DNA of 64,000 nucleotides, taken from Mortierella alpina (lineage: Eukaryota > Mortierellomycota > Mortierellomycetes > Mortierellales > Mortierellaceae). Of this stretch, positions 1-9,369 are shown in pieces. The notes under the pieces are model-generated. The model was not told the origin of the DNA, did no database searches, and saw only the letters and a program-made list of their open reading frames with translations. The position numbers and the translations under genes were made by a program. The DNA is taken from positions 62,001-126,000 of the forward strand of contig JANATF010000002.1 of assembly GCA_029449245.1 (NCBI GenBank), read 5' to 3'. The stretch's first letter is position 1. Each line of letters opens with the position of its first letter.

Positions 1-560
1 CGCGATGGTATGGGAGGTGGGTGAAAATAAAGCATGCACAGCGTACGAACAGAGAGAAAGAGGCACGGGTAAGCACAGTGCATCAACAGAGAAAAGGGGC
101 ATGGGAACGTGCCATAGCGTGGGTAGCGAACGAAAAATGACTATAGATCTTCCTGTATGCACAGCACCTGAATAAAAAAAGGGGTATGGGAACGTGCCAG
201 AGCGTGGGTAGCGAACGAAAAATGGCTGTAGATCTGCATGTATGCACAGCACATGAATAAAAAAAGGGGCGTGGGAGCGTGCCATAACGTAGGCAGCGTC
301 AGCAAGAGGAAAAAATCATGCACAGCGCATGAATTGAGAATAGGGAGTGTGTAGTGCCAAATGTAGGTAGCGAGAAAAGAAATCATGCGAGCACTTGACA
401 ATCAAAAGGCATGGGAAGAAGGAAAGGGTAATATGCTCAACGCGTGGACAAACACCAGAGGCATGGATGGGTGCGTGCTATGGCTTCAGTAGCAATCGAT
501 GGTCAGACCCCAGCACATGAATAAAAGAAAAGAGTGTGGGAAGGGATAGTGCGACCTACC
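1..560. repeat. Degenerate minisatellite, block A (upstream of LysM gene 1)
   Basis: Imperfect units of roughly 60-80 bp repeat the core GCATGGGAACGTGCCA, then a GCGTGGGTAGCGAAC-like stretch, then GCACAGCGCATGAA and an A-rich run. Units are clear at about 60-130, 180-250 and 260-330 and decay towards 560. The same family is found at 3925-4920 (inverted), 5215-6185 and 34060-34345. The ORFs in this block are translations of the repeat, not genes. The block continues off the left edge of the window. Confidence 0.85.
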
Positions 561-622
561 AAGAAAGCGCAAAGTGGAAATCAGACTAGAGTATTGTAGA
601 GATTTGGGACGAAGTGGTAAAG

Positions 623-629
623 TATAAAA
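623..629 (+). promoter_or_regulatory. TATA box of LysM gene 1
   Basis: TATAAAA lies 97 bp before the ATG at 726. An equally spaced TATA is conserved upstream of both paralogues, and the stretch between TATA and ATG is also conserved, which supports a shared core promoter and 5' leader. Confidence 0.75.
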
Positions 630-725
630 TGAGCGCAGCTTCTCACCATCATACCGAACAACTCACAGCTCCAAACCGACATTCCTCAACAACCACTCTC
701 CCAGCCTCAATCTCAATCAAGAAAC

Positions 726-1001
726 ATGAAGTGCCTCGCCGTTCTCGCTTCCTTTGTCGTCCTTGCCGCCGCTGTTCCAGCCATGGACTGCAACACACCT
801 GACTACTTGCAAAACCAAGACGCTGCTGAGACTGCTCAGGCTTGGAGCTGCAACCGATACGGATGGATAAGGGCCGGCGATACTTGTGACCAGTTCGCTC
901 TCCGTCACGGCACCAATTCGAACAATTTGTACGCGTGTAATCGCAAGATTAACCCCCAATGCAGCAACTTGGTTGTGGGTGATTACCTTTACTACAACTA
1001 G
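726..1001 (+). CDS. Small secreted LysM-domain protein, copy 1
   Basis: This is a 91-aa single-exon protein. Residues 1 to about 19 form a signal peptide (MKCLAVLASFVVLAAAVPA). One LysM-like domain follows at about residues 40-91, with the hallmark pattern IRAGDTC..FALRHGT...LYACN...C.NLVVGDYLYY. LysM domains bind chitin or peptidoglycan N-acetylglucosamine polymers. Secreted fungal LysM proteins can mask chitin or bind bacterial walls, but that role is inferred here. Several cysteines could form disulfides. The ATG was chosen because it begins the signal peptide and follows a TATA box. Compared with copies 2 and 3 it has a Trp in place of Tyr before IRAGDTC, and an N-rich loop. The 3' flank to about 1230, including AATAAA near 1132, is conserved among copies. 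Confidence 0.85.
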   Translation: MKCLAVLASFVVLAAAVPAMDCNTPDYLQNQDAAETAQAWSCNRYGWIRAGDTCDQFALRHGTNSNNLYACNRKINPQCSNLVVGDYLYYN

Positions 1002-1239
1002 CGTATATCTTCGCAAACGCTCGATCGACTTGTCACCGACTGTACCTATTTTGAATCCAGTTTCTGTCGTTACACTTTATTCTCTTCCATCAGTACTTTC
1101 ACTTCCTTGTGGGGATTTCGATGAGATCTTCAATAAAGAACAAGTCAAAAAACGATTCAATTGTGCATTAAACGCGAACAGAAGTATTCTTTATGTCTCC
1201 ATTTTCCAACTCCCAGTTCTTGTGGATGAGGTAGTGACC

Positions 1240-2960
1240 GTTGCAATTATGCGTCGTGGTGACGGCGGAAGAGCGTGTTGAACAGATAGTTCTTCTCCTC
1301 GCAGAGAAAGATTATGGCTGCTCGGCTGGCCGAGAAGGAATCCCTTGTGGTTGTTGCAGTTTCTGCGAACTCGATCGAAATGTCTTCACATTATGGAGGT
1401 CTGCTGCATACCACGTAAGGATTTAACTTATTAATAGACCACTAGAGGGCGCGCGACCGGGCTCCCTTCGGTCGCGCGGGGGTTCTTCATAGCACAAGGT
1501 TTATCTCAAAGACAAAAACACTATCTTCTAGTAGCTGGTCGAGTAGCGCAATGCGTTTTCTTCAGGATAGACTGGGTGCGGGGTGGGGGTCACTTGCCTT
1601 GAATAACACCTTATCGGTGATCTCAACATAGTCTGAATGCTCATCATTGGAAGCCGTCGGCTGATCTCCCTCTCAACTGTGGAGAAAAAAGTCGACTACC
1701 CAACTGAACTGGGGATCCTGTGCAGCTATCATATTAGTTCTGAGCTTGAGGGTCTCGAGAAGGGCAAGTTTGGAGAACTCCAGACACGCATTCTCTTAGC
1801 TTCCAAGCCTCGAGTGAGGACCGGTAAAATTTGCCGAAGGTCCAAAAACTACATCAAACACTACAGCCTTTCCTCCAAAATCTTTTTCCGAGAGCATATC
1901 CTCATCTTGAAGACCGAATGCGCCGTACGACTCCCGTGAAACAGCAGCGCTGCAATTCCTGTGGTCGCCACGATGACGACAGTCTTATTGAGATCAAAGA
2001 TTATACCAATAAGGACGTTTTACAGGAACGACTTTCCAGCCCTTTTAAGACTGGCTATGGAAATCAGATCCTTGCAATTGACCTCCTTTGGGCTAACGCC
2101 TGCAACAGCCTGCATGATGAGGTCATGAGTTGACGGCCGGGTTAAGCTTCTCGACATCGGTTAAGATCATGAGGAAAGGTCTCCCACATAGCGTCTTGTT
2201 TCTACGGGGTACGGTGGTCAGAAAAATAAGATGCCTCAGCTGTGCAACTGTGGATCATATGCGACAGTTTGGATTCTTAAAAGCACTCCATTCATTGTCG
2301 CCTTTAAGCAAATCCACGGCGAGGCAGTCCTTCTTGGATATTTCGTGCTCAACACTATTCACCGCTCGCAAGCGCTTAAAGCTGGTAGCCCCTGAACCCT
2401 GAGGAGCAAAAGCCGCAAATAATTGCGCTTTTCATTCTATGCTCGTAGGGGCGAACCTTCTTGCAGTACTTCGCTTGTTGAGCCTTGGGATTTCTTTTTC
2501 CTTTGCACAATGGTCTCCACTTGCAATGGCAGAGTTTATGGTAGACCCGAGCATTCTGCGGATACGACCTGCCTATGCTCACACCTCTCCACGTCTATCA
2601 AAATGATATTCTGCTTTGAAGCTTGGAAGGCTGACTCTCAGCAGGGGAGCTTTGAGAGCCTGCACGTGACAAACAATTCATAGCTTTTTTTGGCTTTCAG
2701 GGCATGTAAAAAAGCAGTGGAGACTCGTAACTTTTTATTCGCTTAAGAGAGTGCCAAAAAAAAAAAAAAAAAAAAGGGAGGTGCAGGCGAGAGAGAACCT
2801 TTTTTTCTGCAGGATCACAAATTTTCTCTCATACCTCGCACATACCTCGCACTCCCACCACTCCTAATCCGCCAACACATGCTGCACTGCCATCACTTTC
2901 AGGTTCATTCAGCTACACACTCTTCAATGTTGCAGGCGAAAAAAGATAGGGTTTGAATGG
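1240..2960. other. Intergenic, no recognisable gene
   Basis: This stretch lies between the 3' regions of LysM copies 1 and 2. Short ORFs exist on both strands (for example 1637-1939 and 1831-2133), but none has a recognisable domain, signal peptide or convincing splice partner. An A-tract of about 18 nt lies at 2757-2775. A perfect 10-bp hairpin lies at 1450-1478. Confidence 0.5.
1450..1478. repeat. Perfect 10-bp GC-rich hairpin
   Basis: CGCGCGACCG at 1450-1459 is exactly complementary to 1469-1478, with a 9-nt loop. On the minus strand it is followed by CTAG only 4 nt later. It therefore resembles a Helitron end but has the wrong spacing. No function is assigned. Confidence 0.6.
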
Positions 2961-3509
2961 TGAAATGATTCGACCACGACGAGGACTTCGTAGGTGTAAT
3001 CTTTTTTTAACATGAGCGGTGAAAAGGGTGCGGCATATGGAATACTCGCCATAGTCGAATAATATGGTTATTAATAAATATTAATAAGCGTTCATATTAT
3101 TCAGCTACGCTGATACAAAAGCAAAGCCTTACTCTATTTTCCACTTTCAAGGCACAACAGTCAAGGGATTTGTTCTCCGCCAGCCAATCAGCACTAATCT
3201 TTCTCTTCAAGTGGAAGAATGATCTGTTCAACCCGCTCTTCCACTTCACCATGATGTTTAATTGCAGCGGCTACAAACAACCTCATCCACAAGAACGGTA
3301 AGATAGTAAAAGGAGATATAAAAGACAACTTCTGTTCGATTTTAAGACACAATTGAACCGTTCTTTGACTTCTCCTTTATTGAAGGTCTCATCGAATCCC
3401 CACGGAGGTGAAAGTACTGATGGAAGAGAATAAAGTGTATTGACAGAAACTGAATTGAACATAGATTCAGTCGATGACAAGTCAATCGAGCGAGTTGCGA
3501 AGATATACG

Positions 3510-3788
3510 CTAGTTATAGTAAAGGTAATCATCCACAATCAAGTTGCTGCATTGGGAGTCAATCTTGCTGGGATTACAATAGCGCAAATTGGAAGTAGTG
3601 GTGCCGTAACGGAGAGCAAACTTGTCACAAGTATCGCCGGCCCTAATGTATCCGTATCGGTTACAGTACCAAACCTGAGAAGGCTCAGCAGCCTCCTGGT
3701 TTTGCAAGTGGCCAGAGTTCTTGCAGTCCATGGCTGGAACAGCGGCGGCAAGGACGACAAAGGAAGCGAGAACGGCGAGGCACTTCAT
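3510..3788 (-). CDS. Small secreted LysM-domain protein, copy 2
   Basis: This 92-aa single-exon protein has the same signal peptide as copy 1. Its single LysM-like domain has the pattern YIRAGDTCDKFALRYGT..SNLRYCN..KID.QCSNLIVDDYLYY. The G of the usual VGD turn is replaced by D (VDDYLYY). It lies on the left arm of the palindrome, head to head with copy 3 and tail to tail with copy 1. A conserved TATA box lies about 100 bp upstream of the ATG. The role in chitin or cell-wall binding is inferred from the family. Long antisense ORFs over this gene are shadows. Confidence 0.85.
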   Translation of the reverse strand: MKCLAVLASFVVLAAAVPAMDCKNSGHLQNQEAAEPSQVWYCNRYGYIRAGDTCDKFALRYGTTTSNLRYCNPSKIDSQCSNLIVDDYLYYN

Positions 3789-3886
3789 GTTTCTTGGTTG
3801 AGATTGAGACCGGGAGAGTGGTTATTGAGATATGTCGGTTTGGAGCTGTGGGTTGTTCGAAATGATAGCGCGAAGCTGCGCTCCTT

Positions 3887-3893
3887 TTATACT
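3887..3893 (-). promoter_or_regulatory. TATA box of LysM gene 2
   Basis: TATAAAA on the minus strand lies 99 bp upstream of the ATG at 3788. Its position is conserved with copies 1 and 3. Confidence 0.75.
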
Positions 3894-3924
3894 TTACCAC
3901 TTCGTCTGAAAAAATCTCGACAAT

Positions 3925-4920
3925 ACTCTAGTCTGATTTCCACTATGCACTTTCTTGGTAGGTCGCACTATCCCTTCCCACACCCTTTCCTTTGTTCGTG
4001 TGCTGGGGACTGACCATCAATTGCTACTGACACCATGGCACGTACCCATCCATGCATCTGGTGTTTGTTCACGCGTTGAGCATATTGCCCTTTCTTTCAT
4101 CAACCACACCTTTCAAGCTCCCATGCCTTTTTGATTGTCAAGTGCTCGCATGATTTCTTTTCTCGCTACCCACATTTGACACGTACGCACTCCCTATTCT
4201 CAATTCATGCGCTGTGCATGATTTTCTCCTCTTGCTAGCGCTGCCTACGTTTTGGCACGTTCCCATGCCTCCTTTTTTTATTCAAGTGCTGTGCATACAG
4301 GAGGATTTACAGTCAGTTTTTGTTCACTACCCACGCTCTGGCACGTTCCCATGCCCCCTTTTTTATTCAGGTGCTGTGTATATAGGAAGATCTACAGTCA
4401 TTTTTTGTTCGCTACCCACGCTATAGCACGTTCCCATGCCCCTTTTCTCTGTTGATGCATCGTGCTTACCCGTGCCTCTTTCTCTCCGTATTTTTTGTCG
4501 TTACCCACAGCCGCGCGCGTCCCCATGCCTTATTCTTGTACGCTGTGCTTACTTTTTTTTTTTTACTTCCCGCGGCCATGTACGTTCCTATGTCATTGTT
4601 TCTGTTCATGCGCTGTGCTGGCTAGAACGTTCCCTGTTCCTGTTCGAAATTCATGCGTTGTGCTTACTCTTTCGTTTTCTTACCCAGGCCCTGGTGCGTT
4701 CTCTACTCCTGTACTGTGCTTACTCTTTCTTTTTCTTACCCATGCCCCGGTACGTTGTAGTCCCTGCTCATGTTCTCTGTTCCTGCGCTGTGCTTATGCT
4801 TTTTCACTCTTACCCACGCCGTTGCACGTTCCCATGCCCGTTCCATCCGTTCATGGGTCGTGCTTATATTCTTTCTATTCTCTTCCTTTTTTGTGTAGGA
4901 ATACTGCGAAGGTAAAAGAA
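3925..4920. repeat. Degenerate minisatellite, block B
   Basis: This block has the same family of units as block A, in inverted orientation, with the core TGGCACGTTCCCATGCC followed by a T-run and TTCA.GTGCTGTGCATAC. It forms the upstream region of LysM copy 2. The most regular units are at about 4240-4450, and units towards 4900 are more diverged. Confidence 0.85.
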
Positions 4921-5214
4921 TGATGCTGCAAAAACCTACGGAGGATAATCTATTCGCATTGTCGTAGGTGCCATGGTCGTATGTGTAACCTTCTTTTGTT
5001 GAATAACAGATGAAAGAAAACAAATACGAACTTAAAAGAATGATCCCTCTGCAAGAAAAAGATCTCCATCTTCGTTTTCTGGAACTCAAGGGTGGAGAGA
5101 CTGGCACATATGTCCATGACCCCTATTTCAATGCGAATAGACTATCTTCGGTAGGATATTCGGCATCATTTTTTTTCACCTTCGTCGTGTTCCAAACCAA
5201 AAAAAAAAGAAGGG

Positions 5215-6185
5215 GATAACAAAGAACGTAAGCACGACGCATGAACAGAAGGAAGGGGCATGGGAACGTGCAACGGCGTGGGTAAGAGTGAAAAAGCATA
5301 AGCCCAGCGCAGGAACAGAGAACATGAGCAGGGACCACAACATACCGGGGCATGGGTAAGAAAAAGAAAGAGTAAGCACAGTACAGGAGTAGAGAACGCA
5401 CCAGGGCCTGGGTAAAAAAACGAAAGAGTAAGCACAACGCATGAATTTCGAACAGGAACAGGGAACGTTCTAGCCAGCACAGCGCATGAACAGAAACAAT
5501 GACATAGGAACGTACATGGCCGCGGGAAGTAAAAAAAAAAAAGTAAGCACAGCGTACAAGAATAAGGCATGGGGACGCGCGCGGCTGTGGGTAACGACAA
5601 AAAATACGGAGAGAAAGAGGCACGGGTAAGCACGATGCATCAACAGAGAAAAGGGGCATGGGAACGTGCTATAGCGTGGGTAGCGAACAAAAAATGACTG
5701 TAGATCTTCCTATATACACAGCACCTGAATAAAAAAGGGGGCATGGGAACGTGCCAGAGCGTGGGTAGTGAACAAAAACTGACTGTAAATCCTCCTGTAT
5801 GCACAGCACTTGAATAAAAAAAGGAGGCATGGGAACGTGCCAAAACGTAGGCAGCGCTAGCAAGAGGAGAAAATCATGCACAGCGCATGAATTGAGAATA
5901 GGGAGTGCGTACGTGTCAAATGTGGGTAGCGAGAAAAGAAATCATGCGAGCACTTGACAATCAAAAAGGCATGGGAGCTTGAAAGGTGTGGTTGATGAAA
6001 GAAAGGGCAATATGCTCAACGCGTGAACAAACACCAGAGGCATGGATGGGTACGTGCCATGGTGTCAGTAGCAATTGATGGTCAGTCCCCAGCACACGAA
6101 TAAAGGAAAGGGTGTGGGAAGGGATAGTGCGACCTACCAAGAAAGTGCATAGTGGAAATCAGACTAGAGTATTGCAGAGCTTTGG
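5215..6185. repeat. Degenerate minisatellite, block C
   Basis: This is the plus-orientation copy of the same minisatellite, in the upstream region of LysM copy 3. It mirrors block B across the palindrome centre. Confidence 0.85.
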
Positions 6186-6200
6186 TAAGAAGTGGTGAAA

Positions 6201-6207
6201 TATAAAA
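6201..6207 (+). promoter_or_regulatory. TATA box of LysM gene 3
   Basis: TATAAAA lies 95 bp upstream of the ATG at 6302, in the same context as in the other two copies. Confidence 0.75.
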
Positions 6208-6301
6208 TGAGCAATTTCGCAGCATCATTCCGAACAACTCACAGCTCCAAACCGACGTACCTCAACTACCACTCTCCCAATCTCAATCTCAACCAAGAAA
6301 C

Positions 6302-6580
6302 ATGAAGTGCCTCGCCGTTCTCGCTTCCTTTGTCGTCCTTGCCGCCGCTGTTCCAGCCATGGACTGCAAGAACTCTGGCTACTTTCAAAACCAGGAGGCT
6401 GCTGAGCCTGCCCAGGCTGCGTACTGTAACCAATGGGCATATATTAGGGCTGGCGATACTTGTGACAAGTTTGCTCTCCGTTACGGCACCACTACTTCCA
6501 TTTTGCGGTACTGTAATCCCGACAAGATTAACTTCCAATGCAGCAACTTGATTGTGGGTGATTACCTTTATTATCACTAG
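6302..6580 (+). CDS. Small secreted LysM-domain protein, copy 3
   Basis: This 92-aa protein has the shared signal peptide followed by one LysM-like domain (YIRAGDTCDKFALRYGT, ..LRYCN, QCSNLIVGDYLYY). It is closest to copy 2, its mirror-image partner on the palindrome. It keeps the VGD turn that copy 2 has lost, and has Gln-Trp where copy 2 has Arg-Tyr before the tyrosine of YIRAGDTC. No intron is needed. The conserved 3' flank runs to about 6740 and includes an AATAAA near 6717. Binding to N-acetylglucosamine polymers is inferred from the domain. Confidence 0.85.
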   Translation: MKCLAVLASFVVLAAAVPAMDCKNSGYFQNQEAAEPAQAAYCNQWAYIRAGDTCDKFALRYGTTTSILRYCNPDKINFQCSNLIVGDYLYYH

Positions 6581-6973
6581 CGTAGCGTATATCTTCGCAA
6601 CTCGCTCGAATGACTTGTCATCGACTGAATCTATGTTCAATCCAGTTTCTGTCATTACACTTTATTCTCTTCCATCAGTACTTTCACCTCCTTTGTGGGG
6701 ATTCGATGAGACCTTCAATAAAGAACAAGTCAAAACGCGGTTCAATCGTGCCTAAAAAGCGAACACTTCTGTCCCTTTTTTCCAACTCACGATTCCTGTT
6801 GATGAGGTAGTGGCTGCTGCAATGATGCGTTGTGGTGATGGTGGAATAACGTGTTGAACAGATAGCTCTTCTACTCATAGAGAAAGACTATTGCTTTTTG
6901 GCTGGCCGAGAACAAATTCTATGTATGTTCTTGTGCCTTGTAACAGGAGATAAAGTAGGCTTTGCTTTTGTAT

Positions 6974-7270
6974 CAGCGTAGCCGAATATTATAAAGGCTT
7001 AAGCATACAATCTAACTACGGTGAGGACTTCATATGAGTATTATTCTTTAATGATGATTGCTTGAAATCTGCAGAAGGTAGAAATATAGTGAATTTTAAC
7101 TGAACTATATGCACTCGGTGGGAGCCCTACTGGATCTGGATCTTCGACTCGGTAGCGACAATGAGGATGGATATGCGTGGGAAAAAATGGTGGGACATGT
7201 GAAGTCCTCGTTATAATCGGATATATTAATGTACTGTAGCCTTCATATTATCATATTACTTAGCTACGCT
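6974..7270. mobile_element. TIR-bounded element of about 290 bp related to DIRS ends
   Basis: The left end (AGCGTAGC..GAATATTATAAAGGCT.., then GAGGACTTCATATG) is matched in reverse complement by the right end (CATGTGAAGTCCTCG.., ..AGCCTTCATATTAT.., ..AGCTACGCT). The layout is the same as the terminal cassettes of the DIRS elements here. A related, less complete piece lies at about 2965-3115. It has no coding capacity. Confidence 0.5.
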
Positions 7271-8237
7271 AACGTATTTTCCAGTCTTTGGCGAAGACTC
7301 AGTCAGTATGTAGCCTCAGAGAACAACAAGGTAAGGACAGTAGTCGAAGGAATGGTAGCGGTTGTCCCACTTGTGGCGTAATTCACCAGAAACGATGCAG
7401 GTACGCTTGACTAGTTTGAATACTGGATTGAAATTTGAGCTATCTATGCTATAATTCAACAGAACATCATACGTATTGCGTTGCATACCATGCCATGGTT
7501 ATAGTATAGTACAGTTATACATGCACTTTCACATATTTAATTGATGCTATCGCGATATGAACGAAGTGCTCGCATGAGTCTATCTATCATTTGAGAAGCG
7601 TTGCTGATATATCTGTTATATTTTGTAATTATAATGGTGAACCGACTCTGAGCTCATGGCATCTGTTCTGTAATGTTTAAACCTGTGAAATGCAAATAAA
7701 TCCCTGAGTGTAATAAGCGTATTTCGTTTAGGCGTGCCCTCACTGGCTTTTCTTTCAAGCTCAAACAAAGTAAATTCTGCAACGAAGCGTGTAGCATCGG
7801 TGGTAGGCAAATGTAGTAAGTGTCATTGCGTGCAATGCCCATGTATTATTGATTCAGAGATGTCTTGATATACGTATCTAGTGCCTGCCATGGAACTCGG
7901 TTCAATCTATAAGATGTTGAAGCATTGAACCGATTTCGCAAGTTGGTATCAAGGATACACTTCCCTGGCAAAACTCCTCAATCACTGTTTTTATTATCCT
8001 TCAAATGCAATAACCACGGCCTTGCACAGGGAAGTGAGAATCGCAGTATACCGCGGTGGGTCAAGGCGTCGACGGTTGAAATCCCAAAAAGGCCATACTT
8101 TGAAGTATGACGCGGGGTGATCTAGGTACCTGATGCTAGCGAGTGCATTGGAGAGAATTGCACCCCCCCGCCGCCGCCGCCGCCGCCAGTCCGAGAGGGG
8201 ATACGAACGAGTTAAAAAACCATCATTGTTATTAATA
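7271..8237. other. Intergenic, no recognisable gene
   Basis: This is AT-rich DNA with only short, featureless ORFs. A C-run followed by a CCG trinucleotide run occupies 8163-8187, just before the DIRS-1 element. Confidence 0.5.
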
Positions 8238-8433
8238 ATTATTCAGCCCTTCGATGGGACTCTAACTGTGTGTACCTTTTCTTTTATTGTCATGATCCTC
8301 CCAATAAAAAACCTGTTTTTTTTTTTTTTTTTTTGGTGGCGTGGATATCTATATCTACTGGATCCAAGGCAGCTCAGAAACTCATCTTTTCTTTTATCAC
8401 GAACTGGAACTCATCCTTCGCAAGCATCGATCA

Positions 8434-9366
8434 ATGCATCCTCAGGATGAATCCACTCCTACTCTCTCCCCTGACGTCCTCCAAGCGATTTTTGATCGCC
8501 TCGAGGCTCAGGAGCGCCGACTTGAAGCCCAAGATAGGGAGCTTGTCGAGCTTCGCGCCAACGCTTCCCTCGGTGACCCAAATGTCTCCCAGAAGGCTCG
8601 TTCTACCACTCTTACCCCTTATCCCGAACTCCTTCTCAAGTGCCCTGCCGTTGGTGAGGAACAGTTCTTCGAAGCTGCCCTCCCCAAAGAACACAAAGTC
8701 TTCACCATGGCAGATTACCACTACAATTCCCTCATGGAGTACCAAGCCCCTGCACTCCATCCGCTCGGTGGTCATCTTAAACTCTCTGCGCAAGCAAAGG
8801 CAGTTAATGACACCCTCGCCCTTTACCAAACTAAACTCGCTCACCTTACACGCCCCATTGACACCTTCGTTCACGAACTCACCCAGAACCCTGAGGATCC
8901 CCAGTTGCTCACAAAAGTATTTGCTTTCGCCAACACACTCAGGATCATGCTGGGTGACATTGCGGGACAGATGTCCCAATCTCGTCGCGACGGCGGTCTC
9001 TATGCCGTCTCCCAGATCAGCCTCGCTGACGGCCCCTCTTTGCTTACGGTCGATGACCTGGCTGAGCGCCGCCGGCAGGCTGAAGCCATTTTGGCTGCTT
9101 CGAAACCTGTTGTCGACCCGAAGACGGTCGAGAAGAAGTCTCAAGACAAGCAGCGTTCCAGGACTCAGCAAAGCGACTCTAATAAGAAGAACAGCAGCGG
9201 AAAGAGTGCCAGCAAGAGCAGCAACTACAACAAGAGCGACAAAAAGTCCAAGGGCAACAACAGCAGCAACTCTGGCGACCGCAGTTACGGCCAGAAACGC
9301 AGCAAATCCCGATCCAACGACGACAGTGGACAGGGAAACGGATCAGAGGGGGAGACACACCAGTAG
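8434..9366 (+). CDS. DIRS-1 gag-like protein
   Basis: The ORF is open from upstream (8341), but its likely start is the Met at 8434 (MHPQDES...). It has a predicted coiled coil near the N-terminus (repeated LEAQ/RLEAQDREL), a helical middle region and a basic, Ser/Asn/Lys-rich C-terminus that could bind nucleic acid. There is no zinc knuckle. The position before RT and the close match to the DIRS-2 ORF at 54998-55930 identify it as the element's first ORF. The reading frame is intact, but the element around it is not. Confidence 0.75.
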   Translation: MHPQDESTPTLSPDVLQAIFDRLEAQERRLEAQDRELVELRANASLGDPNVSQKARSTTLTPYPELLLKCPAVGEEQFFEAALPKEHKVFTMADYHYNSLMEYQAPALHPLGGHLKLSAQAKAVNDTLALYQTKLAHLTRPIDTFVHELTQNPEDPQLLTKVFAFANTLRIMLGDIAGQMSQSRRDGGLYAVSQISLADGPSLLTVDDLAERRRQAEAILAASKPVVDPKTVEKKSQDKQRSRTQQSDSNKKNSSGKSASKSSNYNKSDKKSKGNNSSNSGDRSYGQKRSKSRSNDDSGQGNGSEGETHQ

Positions 9367-9369
9367 GGG

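Larger units (their letters stand above)
3090..4985. repeat. Left arm of the LysM palindrome
   Basis: This arm is the imperfect reverse complement of about 5105-6985. Matching landmarks in order are an AGCGTAGC-like motif with downstream GCTTTGCTTTTG, the LysM 3' flank, the LysM coding sequence, TATA and leader, the minisatellite, and the TCTATTCGCATT motif near the centre. Two long shadow ORFs (4436-4915 + and 5123-5659 -) start with nearly identical proteins, which shows how little the arms have diverged near the centre. The spacer is about 120 bp. Confidence 0.85.
5105..6985. repeat. Right arm of the LysM palindrome
   Basis: This arm is the reverse complement of the left arm (3090-4985). 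It carries minisatellite block C, LysM copy 3 and its 3' flank. It ends near 6985 at the AGCGTAGC motif, which also begins a terminal-inverted-repeat element (6974-7270). Confidence 0.85.

Noticed and set aside
1450-1478. GC-rich perfect hairpin as a Helitron end
   Set aside because: On the minus strand CTAG follows after only 4 nt, whereas the convincing end at 14272-14305 has 11 nt. No helicase or second copy is nearby.
3474-4013. 179-aa plus-strand ORF over LysM copy 2
   Set aside because: It is antisense to the LysM coding sequence and its promoter. Similar antisense ORFs occur over copies 1 and 3.
4436-5659. Two long ORFs encoding Phe/Cys/Leu-rich proteins (4436-4915 + and 5123-5659 -)
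   Set aside because: They are mirror-image translations of the same minisatellite on both palindrome arms, with low-complexity composition and no promoter.
1-6185. Regularly repeated units as a CRISPR-like array
   Set aside because: Units are imperfect and contiguous, spacers are not unique, and the window is clearly eukaryotic.
8431-9171. 246-aa minus-strand ORF over the DIRS-1 gag
   Set aside because: It is a shadow of the gag-like ORF, and the same shadow is partly present over DIRS-2.
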